A DNA stretch of 64,000 nt from Litoreibacter halocynthiae (lineage in GTDB: Bacteria; Pseudomonadota; Alphaproteobacteria; Rhodobacterales; Rhodobacteraceae): NCBI RefSeq assembly GCF_004365635.1, contig NZ_SOBH01000001.1, positions 1,302,001 through 1,366,000 on the forward strand. The letters are read 5' to 3'. A model generated the notes under the pieces. That model searched no databases and was not told the DNA's origin. It saw only the letters and a list, made by a program, of their open reading frames with translations. Below, in pieces: positions 7,518 to 16,500 of the stretch. Within the stretch, counting starts at the first letter, position 1. Every line of letters begins with the position of its first letter. The position numbers and the translations under genes were made by a program.

Positions 7518-8567
7518 ATGTATGTGACCCCCCGCCCCAACGTAAACGAAGACCCTCTCTACGCGGTGCGTCTTGCGCTGACAGGCATGCTCGCCTATGC
7601 GGCGGTGCCAATTCTGGACCCTGCCTTGCCACCAATCATTGCCGCGTTGCCGCTGGGATTGATTGCTGCACAGAGAAAAGCGTTCAATCCCGCAAAGATC
7701 ATCGCGGCTCCGGTTGTGATGATTGTCATGGTTTATGCGACGACATGGTTTGTTGAGCAGTTGCGCCCGATGCCGCTGGTATATGTCGGCACCATGTGGC
7801 TGGTTTATTTTGTCGCATTCCGCATGATCCTGAAAACAGGTGCGGCAATGGGCATGCTGATCATCATTGTAGCTCTGTTGATGTCGATCATGGGGATGCA
7901 CGGCACCGCAACGCTCGAGACAATGCGCGATGGGTTCGCGCAAGCGTCAGTGGTGGCACTGGTGGTCGGGTTGTTGGTCTACATCCTTCTGCCTGCACGA
8001 ACCAAAGAGATACATGTGGACGAGCCGGTACCCACCACGGGGAACCTTGAAATCGGCGCTGCAATTCGCGCCACCGTTCTGATTGGTCTCAGCTTTTGGC
8101 TTTATTCAGTCATGCAACCTTCAGACATGATGATGGCGATGGTTGCCGCGATGGTCATCGTGTTCCCGACAGGCACGCGGGTCTGGGATGAAGCCTTTCA
8201 GCGCATTCGCGCCACGCTTTATGGTGCCGTGGTGGCATTGCTGATTTTGTGGCTGTTTACATTCTCTGCACATCTGTCGATAGTCCTTGGCTTGATTTTC
8301 CTGTCAGGGCTGTTTTTCGGAACAAAGATGCTCAATGGGCCGCATCCCAGCATGGTCTATCAGTATGCGTTTTCAGTCACTCTGGCACTGGTTGCAGGTG
8401 CCTTGTCTACGCAAGACCCTGCATATGCCACCTTCACACGTATCGTATTGACGCTCGTGGGGGCCTTTACTGCTGCATTTACCGTTGCCGGGCTGGACAT
8501 GCTGACACAATGGCGGGGAAGTCCCACCACAGACCGGTCATCCGCGTCCGAAATGGCGCGGGGATAG
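7518..8567 (+). CDS. DUF2955/FUSC-like efflux membrane protein
   Basis: The 349-residue protein has two blocks of about five membrane helices separated by a hydrophilic stretch (PARTKEIHVDEPVPTTG, about 155-172). This is the layout of the DUF2955 and fusaric-acid-resistance family. Each block contains the family-type helix with PTGTRVWDEAFQR or AAQRKAFNPAKI loops. It most likely forms the inner-membrane component that works with the HlyD-like protein encoded just upstream. The substrate is unknown. It ends 8 bases before the start of the next gene. Confidence 0.8.
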   Translation: MYVTPRPNVNEDPLYAVRLALTGMLAYAAVPILDPALPPIIAALPLGLIAAQRKAFNPAKIIAAPVVMIVMVYATTWFVEQLRPMPLVYVGTMWLVYFVAFRMILKTGAAMGMLIIIVALLMSIMGMHGTATLETMRDGFAQASVVALVVGLLVYILLPARTKEIHVDEPVPTTGNLEIGAAIRATVLIGLSFWLYSVMQPSDMMMAMVAAMVIVFPTGTRVWDEAFQRIRATLYGAVVALLILWLFTFSAHLSIVLGLIFLSGLFFGTKMLNGPHPSMVYQYAFSVTLALVAGALSTQDPAYATFTRIVLTLVGAFTAAFTVAGLDMLTQWRGSPTTDRSSASEMARG

Positions 8568-8575
8568 GGCAAGAC

Positions 8576-10228
8576 ATGCGCATGATAAAAGGTACTGGGC
8601 TGGCAGTATTGCCGCTTTTGTTGGGGCTGTTGTTCCTTGCCGCGTCTTTGACACCCTCTCTTATTCCACGCGAATGGCTGGTTCAGGGGGTGCTGGGTGG
8701 TTTGGTCATGGCGCTTGGCTATCTGATCGGGCGGATCATCATGGGCCTGTGGTGGGTTATGGAACTTCCCACTTTGCAAGAACGCGCAGCCCTGATTTTT
8801 TACGCGATCCTGACCCTACCTGTCATCGTCGTGGTCATAATCTGCCTTGGAAAAGCCGACGACTGGCAAAACGGTATCCGGTCCCGCATGGGGATGGACA
8901 CCGTCGACAGCAGCGAGACTATCCGGATGCTACTGGTCGCCGCGGTTGTGTTCGCTGTTCTGGTTTTGGTCGGTGCTCTGCTGCGAGTCGCATTCGATTA
9001 CCTGAGGCATCGGCTCTATCGCTTCATGCCTGCTCGGACGGCAAATATTGCAGGCTTCTTGTTGACGGTTTTCATCGTGGTCGTTGTCACCCGTGATGGC
9101 GTGCTGGACAAGGTGATCGCCAATCTCGACAAATCAGTGACGGTTGCACAGCACTTGTTTGATACGGCACCACCTGCTCCGTCCGGTGCGGGGATCGCTG
9201 GGGGCAAGAGTTCCCTGATAGCCTGGGGTGCGATGGGACAACCGGGCCGGGACTATGTCACAACGGGCCCGAGTGCCGCTGCAATTAGCCAATTTACGGG
9301 ACGCGAAGCCCTGCAACCGATCCGTGTCTATGCTGGATTGGCGCAAGCCGAGACGCCGCAGGAGCGCGCTGATATCGCCTTGGCAGAACTAAAACGCCTT
9401 GGTGGTTTTGACCGGAAGGTTCTGATCGTCGCTTTGCCGACAGGTACCGGATGGCTGGATCCGGGTGCGGTCGACACGGTGGAATACATGCATGGCGGGG
9501 ATATAGCGACAATTGCCGTGCAATACTCATACCTGCAATCCCCGTTGGCCCTGATTTTGGAAACGCGCTCGGGGCTGGATCAAGCTCGCGAATTGATCTC
9601 AACAGTTCACAGCTATTGGAAGACGCTGCCGAGGCGGACGAGACCGAAATTATACATTCACGGCCTGAGCCTTGGCGCATGGGCGTCTATGCATGGCACA
9701 GGATTGTTTGCCCTTCTCGATGACCCCATCAACGGCGCGCTCTGGGCAGGTCCGCCCTTCCCCTCTGCCATGTGGAACGGAATCAACGCAGAACGAACTC
9801 CTGACAGCCCTTATGTGCGGCCAACTATCGGCGACGGCCAGTTGGTACGTTTTGCGTCTCACACCAATGATGCAGGGGGGCCAGCAGGCTGGGGTGATAT
9901 GCGGCTGGTCTTTCTGCAATACTCAAGTGATCCGATAGTCTTTTACGAAGCGGCCTCGGTGTTTCGAGCGCCTGAATGGATGCGGGAACCCGCTGCGGTT
10001 GATGTCTCCCCCGATATGATATTCATCCCGATCGTTACGCAGTTCCAACTTGCGGTCGACATGGCACTGGCAAATTCTGCGCCAGATGGGCATGGTCACG
10101 CCTATTATGGCCCCGACTATGTCCGGCCTTGGGTTGCAGTTACGGATCCTGACAATTGGACCGATGCAGACAGCACGAGATTAGCCGCTCACTGTGATGG
10201 CGGTTTTCACCAGGGGTGCAGAAATTAA
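8576..10228 (+). CDS. Membrane-anchored alpha/beta-hydrolase (Abhydrolase_9 type)
   Basis: The 550-residue protein has about four to five N-terminal membrane helices (residues 8-165) followed by a catalytic domain. The domain contains HGLSLGAWASM, a G-x-S-x-G nucleophile elbow, and AGPPFPSAMWNGIN, VRFASHTNDAGG and SSDPIVFY segments, with a late GHGHAYYGPDYVRPW. This matches the two-part Abhydrolase_9_N/Abhydrolase_9 family of unknown substrate. ATG 8576 (or 8582) was chosen because it lies right after the DUF2955 stop; the open frame extends far upstream but overlaps that gene. It is likely the last gene of the efflux operon. Confidence 0.8.
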   Translation: MRMIKGTGLAVLPLLLGLLFLAASLTPSLIPREWLVQGVLGGLVMALGYLIGRIIMGLWWVMELPTLQERAALIFYAILTLPVIVVVIICLGKADDWQNGIRSRMGMDTVDSSETIRMLLVAAVVFAVLVLVGALLRVAFDYLRHRLYRFMPARTANIAGFLLTVFIVVVVTRDGVLDKVIANLDKSVTVAQHLFDTAPPAPSGAGIAGGKSSLIAWGAMGQPGRDYVTTGPSAAAISQFTGREALQPIRVYAGLAQAETPQERADIALAELKRLGGFDRKVLIVALPTGTGWLDPGAVDTVEYMHGGDIATIAVQYSYLQSPLALILETRSGLDQARELISTVHSYWKTLPRRTRPKLYIHGLSLGAWASMHGTGLFALLDDPINGALWAGPPFPSAMWNGINAERTPDSPYVRPTIGDGQLVRFASHTNDAGGPAGWGDMRLVFLQYSSDPIVFYEAASVFRAPEWMREPAAVDVSPDMIFIPIVTQFQLAVDMALANSAPDGHGHAYYGPDYVRPWVAVTDPDNWTDADSTRLAAHCDGGFHQGCRN

Positions 10229-10430
10229 AACCAGATGTCTTACGGGGCATGACGATCCAGCGTGAACTCATACAACGCCACCTTGAAATGCCGCAAGTCA
10301 AACCACCCAAGGAACGAATATTGCCGCAATCGAATGAATCTCAACAACGATAAGAGCTGTCTCTATGGCTTCGTAAATCAGTAAAAATGATTATCGAAGG
10401 CGGTTAATTCAAATTTTTAAAAGGGGGTGG

Positions 10431-10520
10431 TGGCGGACAGACAGGGATTCGAACCCTGGAGACGGTCTCCCGCCTACACACTTTCCAGGCGTGCGCCTTC
10501 GACCACTCGGCCACCTGTCC
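10431..10520 (-). tRNA. tRNA-Ser (anticodon GGA)
   Basis: The minus strand folds as a class II tRNA. It has acceptor strands GGACAGG and TCTGTCC with discriminator G, a D-arm with TGGCCGAGTGGTCGAAGGC, and an anticodon loop CTGGAAA giving GGA. A long variable arm (GGCGGGAGACCGTCTCC region) and a T-arm CAGGG-TTCGAAT-CCCTG follow. CCA is encoded. The long variable arm and the anticodon both point to serine. Confidence 0.97.
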
Positions 10521-10615
10521 GTGGCGCAGGGTGTAGCCAAAAGCACAGGGGAAGCGCAAGGGGCAATTCCGCTCTTTTCAAGAAGAGTTAAGCGTCGCAG
10601 TGCAACCGCATCACA

Positions 10616-11329
10616 CTAGCTTTCCAGATGCAGGTGTACCCGTCTGTTGTTGCGGCCCTTGTTTTCGATTTTGCCAATCCGAACAGGGCCAATTTCCGCG
10701 CTGCACGCCACATGGGTGCCGCCACAGGGCTGCAGGTCGATTTGTTCAACTTCATCCCCGATACGAACCAGACGCACGCGCCCTGCCCCTTTGGGCGGCT
10801 GCACGGACATGGTTTTGACAAGGCCGGGATTGGCCTCAAGTTCCGCATCCGTGATCCATTGGTCCGAGACCACCAGGTCACGCGCAATCAGCGCGTTCAG
10901 CTCCTGTTCAAGCGCGGCCTTGTCTTCGGGCGGCTCGGGCATGTCAAAATCCAGCCGGCCTTTCTCGGTGCCGATCTGGCCACCTGTCACACCAAGCGGG
11001 ATCACCACCGACAACAGATGCAACGCGGTGTGCACGCGCATATGCGCATGGCGGCGGTCCCAGTCGAGGATTTGGGTTACCTGCGTGCCGGTCTCCGGCA
11101 TCGGGTCGCCTTCCTGCACGATCAGCACAACCTCGTCGCCTGTGCCTTTTCGCGTGTCCACAATGGCGCAACTTGCACCCGCCCAGTCCAGTCGCCCAAT
11201 GTCACCCGGCTGTCCGCCACCCGTGGGGTAGAACAACGCACGATCCAAGAACACGCCTTGCGCGGTGACGGCAGTGACTGTTGCTGTGGCCTCTTTCAGA
11301 TAGGCATCGTCGCGAAATAACAGGCTCAC
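10616..11329 (-). CDS. Alanyl-tRNA editing protein (AlaX type)
   Basis: The 237-residue protein matches the free-standing editing domain of alanyl-tRNA synthetase. It has LFYPTGGGQPGDIG near the N-terminus, the zinc motif H100-T-A-L-H104, and the second metal motif QPCGGTHVACS near residue 205. It hydrolyses mischarged Ser-tRNA(Ala) or Gly-tRNA(Ala) in the cytosol. The start overlaps the stop of the upstream channel gene by 4 bases, so translation is likely coupled. Its position next to tRNA-Ser is probably coincidental. Confidence 0.92.
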   Translation of the reverse strand: MSLLFRDDAYLKEATATVTAVTAQGVFLDRALFYPTGGGQPGDIGRLDWAGASCAIVDTRKGTGDEVVLIVQEGDPMPETGTQVTQILDWDRRHAHMRVHTALHLLSVVIPLGVTGGQIGTEKGRLDFDMPEPPEDKAALEQELNALIARDLVVSDQWITDAELEANPGLVKTMSVQPPKGAGRVRLVRIGDEVEQIDLQPCGGTHVACSAEIGPVRIGKIENKGRNNRRVHLHLES

Positions 11330-13809
11330 AACTTTGGTCCCTGCTTTGGTCCCTGCTTTGGCGCCGGTTTCTCGGTGGCAGGTTTCTTGGCTGCTGACTT
11401 CTTCGCCTCTGGCTTCTTCTCCGCAGGTTCCTTCTCCGCGGACGCTTGCAGCGCTTCGGGGTTGCGCAGCCAGACGTCACGCTGTGCGAAGGGTATCTCG
11501 ATCCCCTCTTCGGCGAAGCGGCGTGCAATCTCGTGGTTCATCTCGGATGGCACATGGGTCACATAGTTCACGTCGCGGATAATCGCGCGGATCTCGAAGT
11601 CCAGCGAATCCGCGCCAAAGCCGCGGAACAGCACGCTGGGCGGCGGGTTCAGAATTACCAGCGGTTCGGCTTCCGCGATCTCGCGCAAAATCCGCTCGAC
11701 CCGTTTGGTGTCCGTGCCATAAGCCACGCCGACCGAGACGATAATCCGTCCCGTCAGGTTGCCCTTGGTCCAGTTCGTCACCGAAGTCGAAATCAGGTCC
11801 GCGTTGGGCACGATCACGTCGCGGCGATCAAAGGTCTCGACCCGCGTCGCCCGCACCGAGATGTCGCGCACCACGCCCATGGTGCCCCCAACCTCGATCC
11901 AGTCGCCCTCGGAAATCGGGCGCTCAATCAACAAGATGATGCCGGACACGAAGTTCGACACGATCGTTTGCAGCCCGAAACCGATACCAACAGACAACGC
12001 ACCAGCGACAATCGCCAGGGAGGACAGGTCAATCCCTGCGCTGGTGATGGCAATCAACGCCGCGAGGAAGATACCAATATAGCCCGTTCCGGCCACAATG
12101 GCGTTGCGCCCGCCCGTGTCGAGTTCGGTGCGCGGAAGTACCTGCGTGCGCAGCGTGCCTTGCATCAGGCGGGTCAGGCCGTAGCCTGCCGCGAAGATCA
12201 CCGCGAACGTCAGGAAATCAACAGGCGAGATGCGGCTGTCACCCAACTGCACGCCCGACGCCACCATCGCCCACGCCTCGCTCAGATCGGTGACGCGTGC
12301 GCCCCAGATCAACGCCAATAGCGGAAGCGAGCACAAGGTCAGGGCGAAGCCGATCAGCACCGGAATGAGCCCGCTGCTGCCTGCCTCTTCACCGCGGATC
12401 ATCGAGTAGATGTCGCGCACAAGTCTTTGCAGGATCGCGACACCCGCCATCACCGCAAGGGTCAGATAGGTGGAATACACCAGCACGTTGCCCGCATAGG
12501 TGTAGCCAATTATCGCCAGCAAGGGGCCAACAATGGCCACGATGCGCGCCGCGCGGCCAAGGAACCGAAGAACAATCCCGTTGGGGCCGTCCGGCCCTAT
12601 GTTTTGCTCCTCGGCGTCGCTGGCTTCAGCCGACTGGACCTGTGCCGCCTTCGCCGAAACCACCATCAATGTTGCGATGCGATACAAGAACAGTCCCGCA
12701 AGTATGATCACCGGCAGGCCAAGAACCGATGCGGCGGTCTCCGTCAGCAGATCGGTCAACAACAGCCCCCCGATCGCCGCATTGGCAGCAATGAACAGAC
12801 CTGCGAAGTTGATCAGCACGCGAATTTGCAGACCTTGACCCTCAGCCAATACCAGCAACGGATGCGGTGGATAAGCAGGAGGTGCAATCTGGCGGGCAAG
12901 CCAGCGTGCCACATAGATGATGATAATCACGGCTGACAGGATTTCCAGAACCGCGTCGCCAGCGACACCGCTCAACTCGCTTTGGTCAGCGGCTTCAAGG
13001 ATCAGCGTCAACCCGACAATCGGTAAGATGAGCGAGGCAAGCGAAATCAGGAACACGCCTACCCGAACACGGGCGCGACTTGCGTGGCGGCTGTCACGCA
13101 GCTTGGCCAGACCGCGCTCGACCCATGCGCCGCCACGGACGACAAAAATCACCCCCGTCACCAGCAAAACAAGGATCAGGGGCAAGCTGCCTTTCAAGGT
13201 TTCGTAGCGTTTCGCCGAGGCCAGATTGGACTTCACCTCAGTGACAACCTTAGCCCCGACCTCCGCCACCGACAGTATGGCACCGGACCATAGCGCAGGG
13301 TTCAAGGGGGTGGGATTCAGTTTCAGAATCTGGTTTGTCTGGCGGTCCCGCACGCTGCTATCGAGCCGCGAAATAAGGCCGTCGGCCCGCGTATAGGCTT
13401 CCTCGGCGCGTCGGATCGGGGCCGTCGCAGTATCAAGCTCCGTTGTCAGTTCCGTACGTCGGCTGGCGATCTCTTCGGGCTCGCTTTCCCCTTCGGCGGG
13501 CAAAGGACCCAAAGCGCTGATCTGGCTTTTGAGTGTGGATATGCGATCCTTGTTTACGCTTTGACGGCGCAAAAACACCTCGCGCCACGAGGCAAGCTGC
13601 TCACGCAGGGATTGCAGCCCCTCGACCGAGGCGCGGTCCTGCACCAGCACCTCGTCAGCACGTGTTGCATCACGCTCCCACGCCTCATAATCCGGCGCGC
13701 CACTTTTGGTCGTAACCGCCTGCGCCAACACAGGACCCTGTCCCGCGACGACGCCAAAACACAAGGTAAGCGCGACAAGAAAGGCGCGCAGTAACGTCAA
13801 ACGGGCCAT
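11326..13809 (-). CDS. Mechanosensitive channel, MscS family with DUF3772 N-domain
   Basis: The 827-residue envelope protein starts with a signal peptide (ALTLCFGVVAGQGPVLAQA). A periplasmic coiled-coil DUF3772 region follows (about 35-190). About ten to eleven membrane helices come next, then the MscS pore helix and beta-domain (GALSVGIGFGLQTIVSNFVS, ISEGDWIEVGGTMGVVRDIS, DVIVPNADLISTSVTNWT). It gates on membrane tension in hypo-osmotic shock. The last 40 residues are an unusual low-complexity Lys/Pro/Ala/Glu tail (KKPEAKKSAAKKPATEKPA), probably disordered. It directly abuts the cysK stop upstream and overlaps alaX downstream. Confidence 0.9.
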   Translation of the reverse strand: MARLTLLRAFLVALTLCFGVVAGQGPVLAQAVTTKSGAPDYEAWERDATRADEVLVQDRASVEGLQSLREQLASWREVFLRRQSVNKDRISTLKSQISALGPLPAEGESEPEEIASRRTELTTELDTATAPIRRAEEAYTRADGLISRLDSSVRDRQTNQILKLNPTPLNPALWSGAILSVAEVGAKVVTEVKSNLASAKRYETLKGSLPLILVLLVTGVIFVVRGGAWVERGLAKLRDSRHASRARVRVGVFLISLASLILPIVGLTLILEAADQSELSGVAGDAVLEILSAVIIIIYVARWLARQIAPPAYPPHPLLVLAEGQGLQIRVLINFAGLFIAANAAIGGLLLTDLLTETAASVLGLPVIILAGLFLYRIATLMVVSAKAAQVQSAEASDAEEQNIGPDGPNGIVLRFLGRAARIVAIVGPLLAIIGYTYAGNVLVYSTYLTLAVMAGVAILQRLVRDIYSMIRGEEAGSSGLIPVLIGFALTLCSLPLLALIWGARVTDLSEAWAMVASGVQLGDSRISPVDFLTFAVIFAAGYGLTRLMQGTLRTQVLPRTELDTGGRNAIVAGTGYIGIFLAALIAITSAGIDLSSLAIVAGALSVGIGFGLQTIVSNFVSGIILLIERPISEGDWIEVGGTMGVVRDISVRATRVETFDRRDVIVPNADLISTSVTNWTKGNLTGRIIVSVGVAYGTDTKRVERILREIAEAEPLVILNPPPSVLFRGFGADSLDFEIRAIIRDVNYVTHVPSEMNHEIARRFAEEGIEIPFAQRDVWLRNPEALQASAEKEPAEKKPEAKKSAAKKPATEKPAPKQGPKQGPKL

Positions 13810-14838
13810 CTATTCGAACACGCTTGGCATGGGCTGCGGCGCACGCGCCAGCCATTCGGGGAATGGCAGCCCCTTCTCTTTCAGGAACTCCGGATTCCAC
13901 AACTTCGACTGATACCGCGTGCCGTAGTCGCACAGGATGGTCACGATGGTGTGGCCCGGCCCCATGTCTTTCGCCAGACGGATCGCGCCTGCGATATTGA
14001 TACCGGACGAGGCCCCCAGACACAGCCCTTCATGTTGCAGCGTATCGAACACAATCGGCAGCGCCTCTTCGTCGGGGATTTGGTAATTGTAGTCCGGTGT
14101 CAGCCCTTCAAGGTTCTTGGTGATGCGCACCTGACCGATCCCTTCGGCGATGGAGCCGCCATCCATGGTCAGCTCCCCCTTGGTGTACCAGTCATAGAGA
14201 GCGGCCCCCATCGGGTCCGCCAAACCGATCTTCACGCCCTTTGGCTGCAACGCCATGGCGATCCCCGCCAAGGTGCCACCAGAGCCGACGGCGCAGATGA
14301 AGCCGTCAACCTTGCCGCCGGTTTGCTCCCAAATCTCCGGACCTGTGGTCTCGATATGGGCCTGACGGTTGGCCACATTGTCAAACTGGTTCGCCCAGAT
14401 CGCGCCGTTCGGCTCGGTTTCGTTCAGCTTCTTGGCCAAACGCTCCGAGTAGCGCACGAAATTGTTCGGTTTGCGGTAAGGTGCGGCTGGCACTTCCACC
14501 AGCTCCGCACCTGCAAGGCGCAGCATGTCTTTCTTTTCCTGACTTTGCGTCTCTGGAATGACGATCACGGTCTTGAACCCCATCGACGCGCCGACCAGTG
14601 CAAGGCCGATGCCCGTGTTGCCCGCCGTGCCTTCGACGATCGTACCACCGGGCTTCAACGCGCCAGAGGCAATAGCGTCGCGAATGATGTACAACGCAGG
14701 GCGGTCCTTGACCGACTGGCCGGGGTTCATGAATTCGGCTTTGCCCAGTATTTCGCAGCCCGTCGCCTCGCTGGCGGCGTTCAATCGGATAAGGGGCGTG
14801 TTGCCCACCAACTCGGCTAGGTTTTTCTTGATAGCCAT
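13810..14838 (-). CDS. cysK: Cysteine synthase A
   Basis: The 342-residue PLP enzyme makes L-cysteine from O-acetyl-L-serine and sulfide. Visible features are the PLP lysine K44 in NPGQSVKDRPALY, the substrate loop EGTAGNTGIG, and the phosphate-binding GSGGTLAG. The C-terminal region beyond about 300 is typical of alphaproteobacterial CysK. In Rhodobacter, cysK neighbours trgAB and contributes to tellurite resistance; the same order is seen here (trgA, trgB, cysK). The channel gene begins immediately at its stop codon. Confidence 0.93.
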   Translation of the reverse strand: MAIKKNLAELVGNTPLIRLNAASEATGCEILGKAEFMNPGQSVKDRPALYIIRDAIASGALKPGGTIVEGTAGNTGIGLALVGASMGFKTVIVIPETQSQEKKDMLRLAGAELVEVPAAPYRKPNNFVRYSERLAKKLNETEPNGAIWANQFDNVANRQAHIETTGPEIWEQTGGKVDGFICAVGSGGTLAGIAMALQPKGVKIGLADPMGAALYDWYTKGELTMDGGSIAEGIGQVRITKNLEGLTPDYNYQIPDEEALPIVFDTLQHEGLCLGASSGINIAGAIRLAKDMGPGHTIVTILCDYGTRYQSKLWNPEFLKEKGLPFPEWLARAPQPMPSVFE

Positions 14839-14892
14839 CTGCGAAACTCCTGTTCAGCGCTTGCCCTTTGATAGGCATCGCACGGGGCGAAC

Positions 14893-16029
14893 TCAAGCAG
14901 GTGTTGCGTCCGCGCGCAGCCTTGTGCGTTCACGATCCAGACAAAAGGCGCAAATCAAAAGCGGCCCGTTTTGGACCTCTCCGCTGCGCACAGCGTCCAT
15001 CAATGTTGCAAAGGGGATCACCATCGACCGGATGTCCTCGTCTTCGGCATCCAAACCGCCGAGCCCCGCCGCATCGTCCGGCAGGTCTGCCAGCCCGATA
15101 AAGCAATATAGATACTCGCTGAGCGCCCCGGGTGACGGGTAGTAATTTGCCGCTGGCACCAAATCTGACAGATGCAGTCCCGTTTCTTCCTCCGCCTCGC
15201 GATGAGCGGCAATCTCGGGACTTTCGCCCCCGTCAATACGTCCGGCCACCGCTTCAAGGCACCACGGGTTCAGATCACCGCGGGCAAAGGGCGCGGGGCG
15301 AAACTGCTCGATCAGCAAAACGGTGTCGCGCACCGGATCATAGGGCAGCACCACAACCGCATCGACCGCGACGAACACCTCGCGCTCCACAAGGTTTGTT
15401 CCGCCATCAAATCGGGTATGGCGCAGCGTCAATTCGTCCAACGCAAAGAACCGCGAATAGGGCCGGTTCTGCGCGACCACCTCGACCGCGTCGCGAGACG
15501 GTCCTTTTCGCAAGGTCACCGGAGGCGCATCATTCCGCGCGTTCACACGCGCCTGCGCCCGCGCCCGGATCGGTCCAAGTTTCCGCACCAAATCGGCAAT
15601 CGCTATTTTGCCGAACAGGTCCATAATTTCGTGGGCCGCCTCGCGGGTCACCGCGCCCATGGTTTGCTGCCAATACGCAAGGCTCCATGGCGCGCCCTTG
15701 CCATACTGGTTGTCAGTCGGCGTGTAGAGACGCGCGCGCTGCCCGTCCGCCAGCACTACCGGCACCAGCTCGTATCCATAGGGGGCTTCGTAATAGTCCA
15801 GCCGTGCAACCTGCTCGTCCGTCAGGTTCTTCAACAGCAACCCTTCGGCTTGCGCACCTTCGCACGGCAACAACAGCGGGAATGTCTCGCCTGCCGCGGT
15901 AAACACGCGGTGATCGGCCAGCGCCACGGGTTGCGCATCTGCCACAGCGCCCAGCACGATTTCCAGAAGTTCGGGGTCTGTCAGGGTGCCAAAAAGGACG
16001 ATGTCGTCGGTGGCTGCGATTATGTTCAC
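14893..16029 (-). CDS. trgB: TrgB-type tellurite resistance protein: gamma-glutamylcyclotransferase-like + NUDIX hydrolase
   Basis: The 378-residue fusion has two parts. Residues about 1-150 resemble the AIG2/gamma-glutamylcyclotransferase fold (VLFGTLTDPELLEIVLG, YYEAPYGYELV). Residues about 190-378 are an ADP-ribose-pyrophosphatase-like NUDIX domain with the complete box G-x5-E-x7-REAEEETGL (in GRIDGGESPEIAAHREAEEE). The GTG start at 16029 was chosen because it lies 4 bases after the trgA stop; the open frame further upstream overlaps trgA. TrgB is known from the Rhodobacter sphaeroides tellurite-resistance locus; its biochemical role there is unsettled. Confidence 0.85.
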   Translation of the reverse strand: MNIIAATDDIVLFGTLTDPELLEIVLGAVADAQPVALADHRVFTAAGETFPLLLPCEGAQAEGLLLKNLTDEQVARLDYYEAPYGYELVPVVLADGQRARLYTPTDNQYGKGAPWSLAYWQQTMGAVTREAAHEIMDLFGKIAIADLVRKLGPIRARAQARVNARNDAPPVTLRKGPSRDAVEVVAQNRPYSRFFALDELTLRHTRFDGGTNLVEREVFVAVDAVVVLPYDPVRDTVLLIEQFRPAPFARGDLNPWCLEAVAGRIDGGESPEIAAHREAEEETGLHLSDLVPAANYYPSPGALSEYLYCFIGLADLPDDAAGLGGLDAEDEDIRSMVIPFATLMDAVRSGEVQNGPLLICAFCLDRERTRLRADATPA

Positions 16030-16033
16030 GCCG

Positions 16034-16492
16034 TCACTCAAACTTGCGATGCGCCCATTCAGAGGCAACCCCCCCGAAGAACCCACCGATGACCAGAACC
16101 GCCAACACAAACGGGTTCAGCAATAACAGTCCGTAATCGAGCATCAATGCGAAAACGTCCACCAAGGCCTCCATCGGGCCGTCATATTGCAAGCGGCGGG
16201 ATTTCTTGATCATCAAAGCTACCGCGAAGATGAAGGTGACAGAAACCGTAGATACAACAACGACATAGAGGCCATTATTCATGCTGGCGCCGTAGTTTTT
16301 ACCCACCAGTTTTCCCATGATACGCCAGCCGACAATCAGCGGAATACCGACGCAGATCGGCAGCAGCCATTTTAGCGGTTGCCCCTCTGGAAGCGTTGGT
16401 CTGATCAGTTCTGCCACTAAGTAACCCGTGATCGCAAAAATGACTCCGGCAACAAGTTTGGCGGCTGTGGGCATCTTGGCAGTGGTGGTCAT
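16034..16492 (-). CDS. trgA: TrgA family membrane protein
   Basis: The 152-residue protein starts MTTTAKMPTAAKLVAGVIFA and has about four membrane helices, with the family-typical MPTAAKLV entry and a hydrophobic C-terminal pair. TrgA is the membrane partner of TrgB in Rhodobacter tellurite resistance. The ATG at 16492 lies 8 bases after the methyltransferase stop; upstream in-frame starts fall inside that gene. It is most likely co-transcribed with the methyltransferase and trgB. Confidence 0.85.
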   Translation of the reverse strand: MTTTAKMPTAAKLVAGVIFAITGYLVAELIRPTLPEGQPLKWLLPICVGIPLIVGWRIMGKLVGKNYGASMNNGLYVVVVSTVSVTFIFAVALMIKKSRRLQYDGPMEALVDVFALMLDYGLLLLNPFVLAVLVIGGFFGGVASEWAHRKFE

Positions 16493-16500
16493 TGTAGAAA

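Noticed and set aside
8249-8575. N-terminal extension of the membrane hydrolase frame
   Set aside because: It overlaps the DUF2955 gene in another frame, and the normal start with a membrane helix occurs at 8576 right after that gene.
10431-10520. tRNA gene as an integration site for a mobile element
   Set aside because: No integrase gene and no second copy of the tRNA 3' end were seen nearby.
11446-12321. Plus-strand frame of 291 codons inside the MscS-type gene
   Set aside because: It lies fully opposite conserved MscS channel sequence and has an Arg/His/Gln-rich shadow composition.
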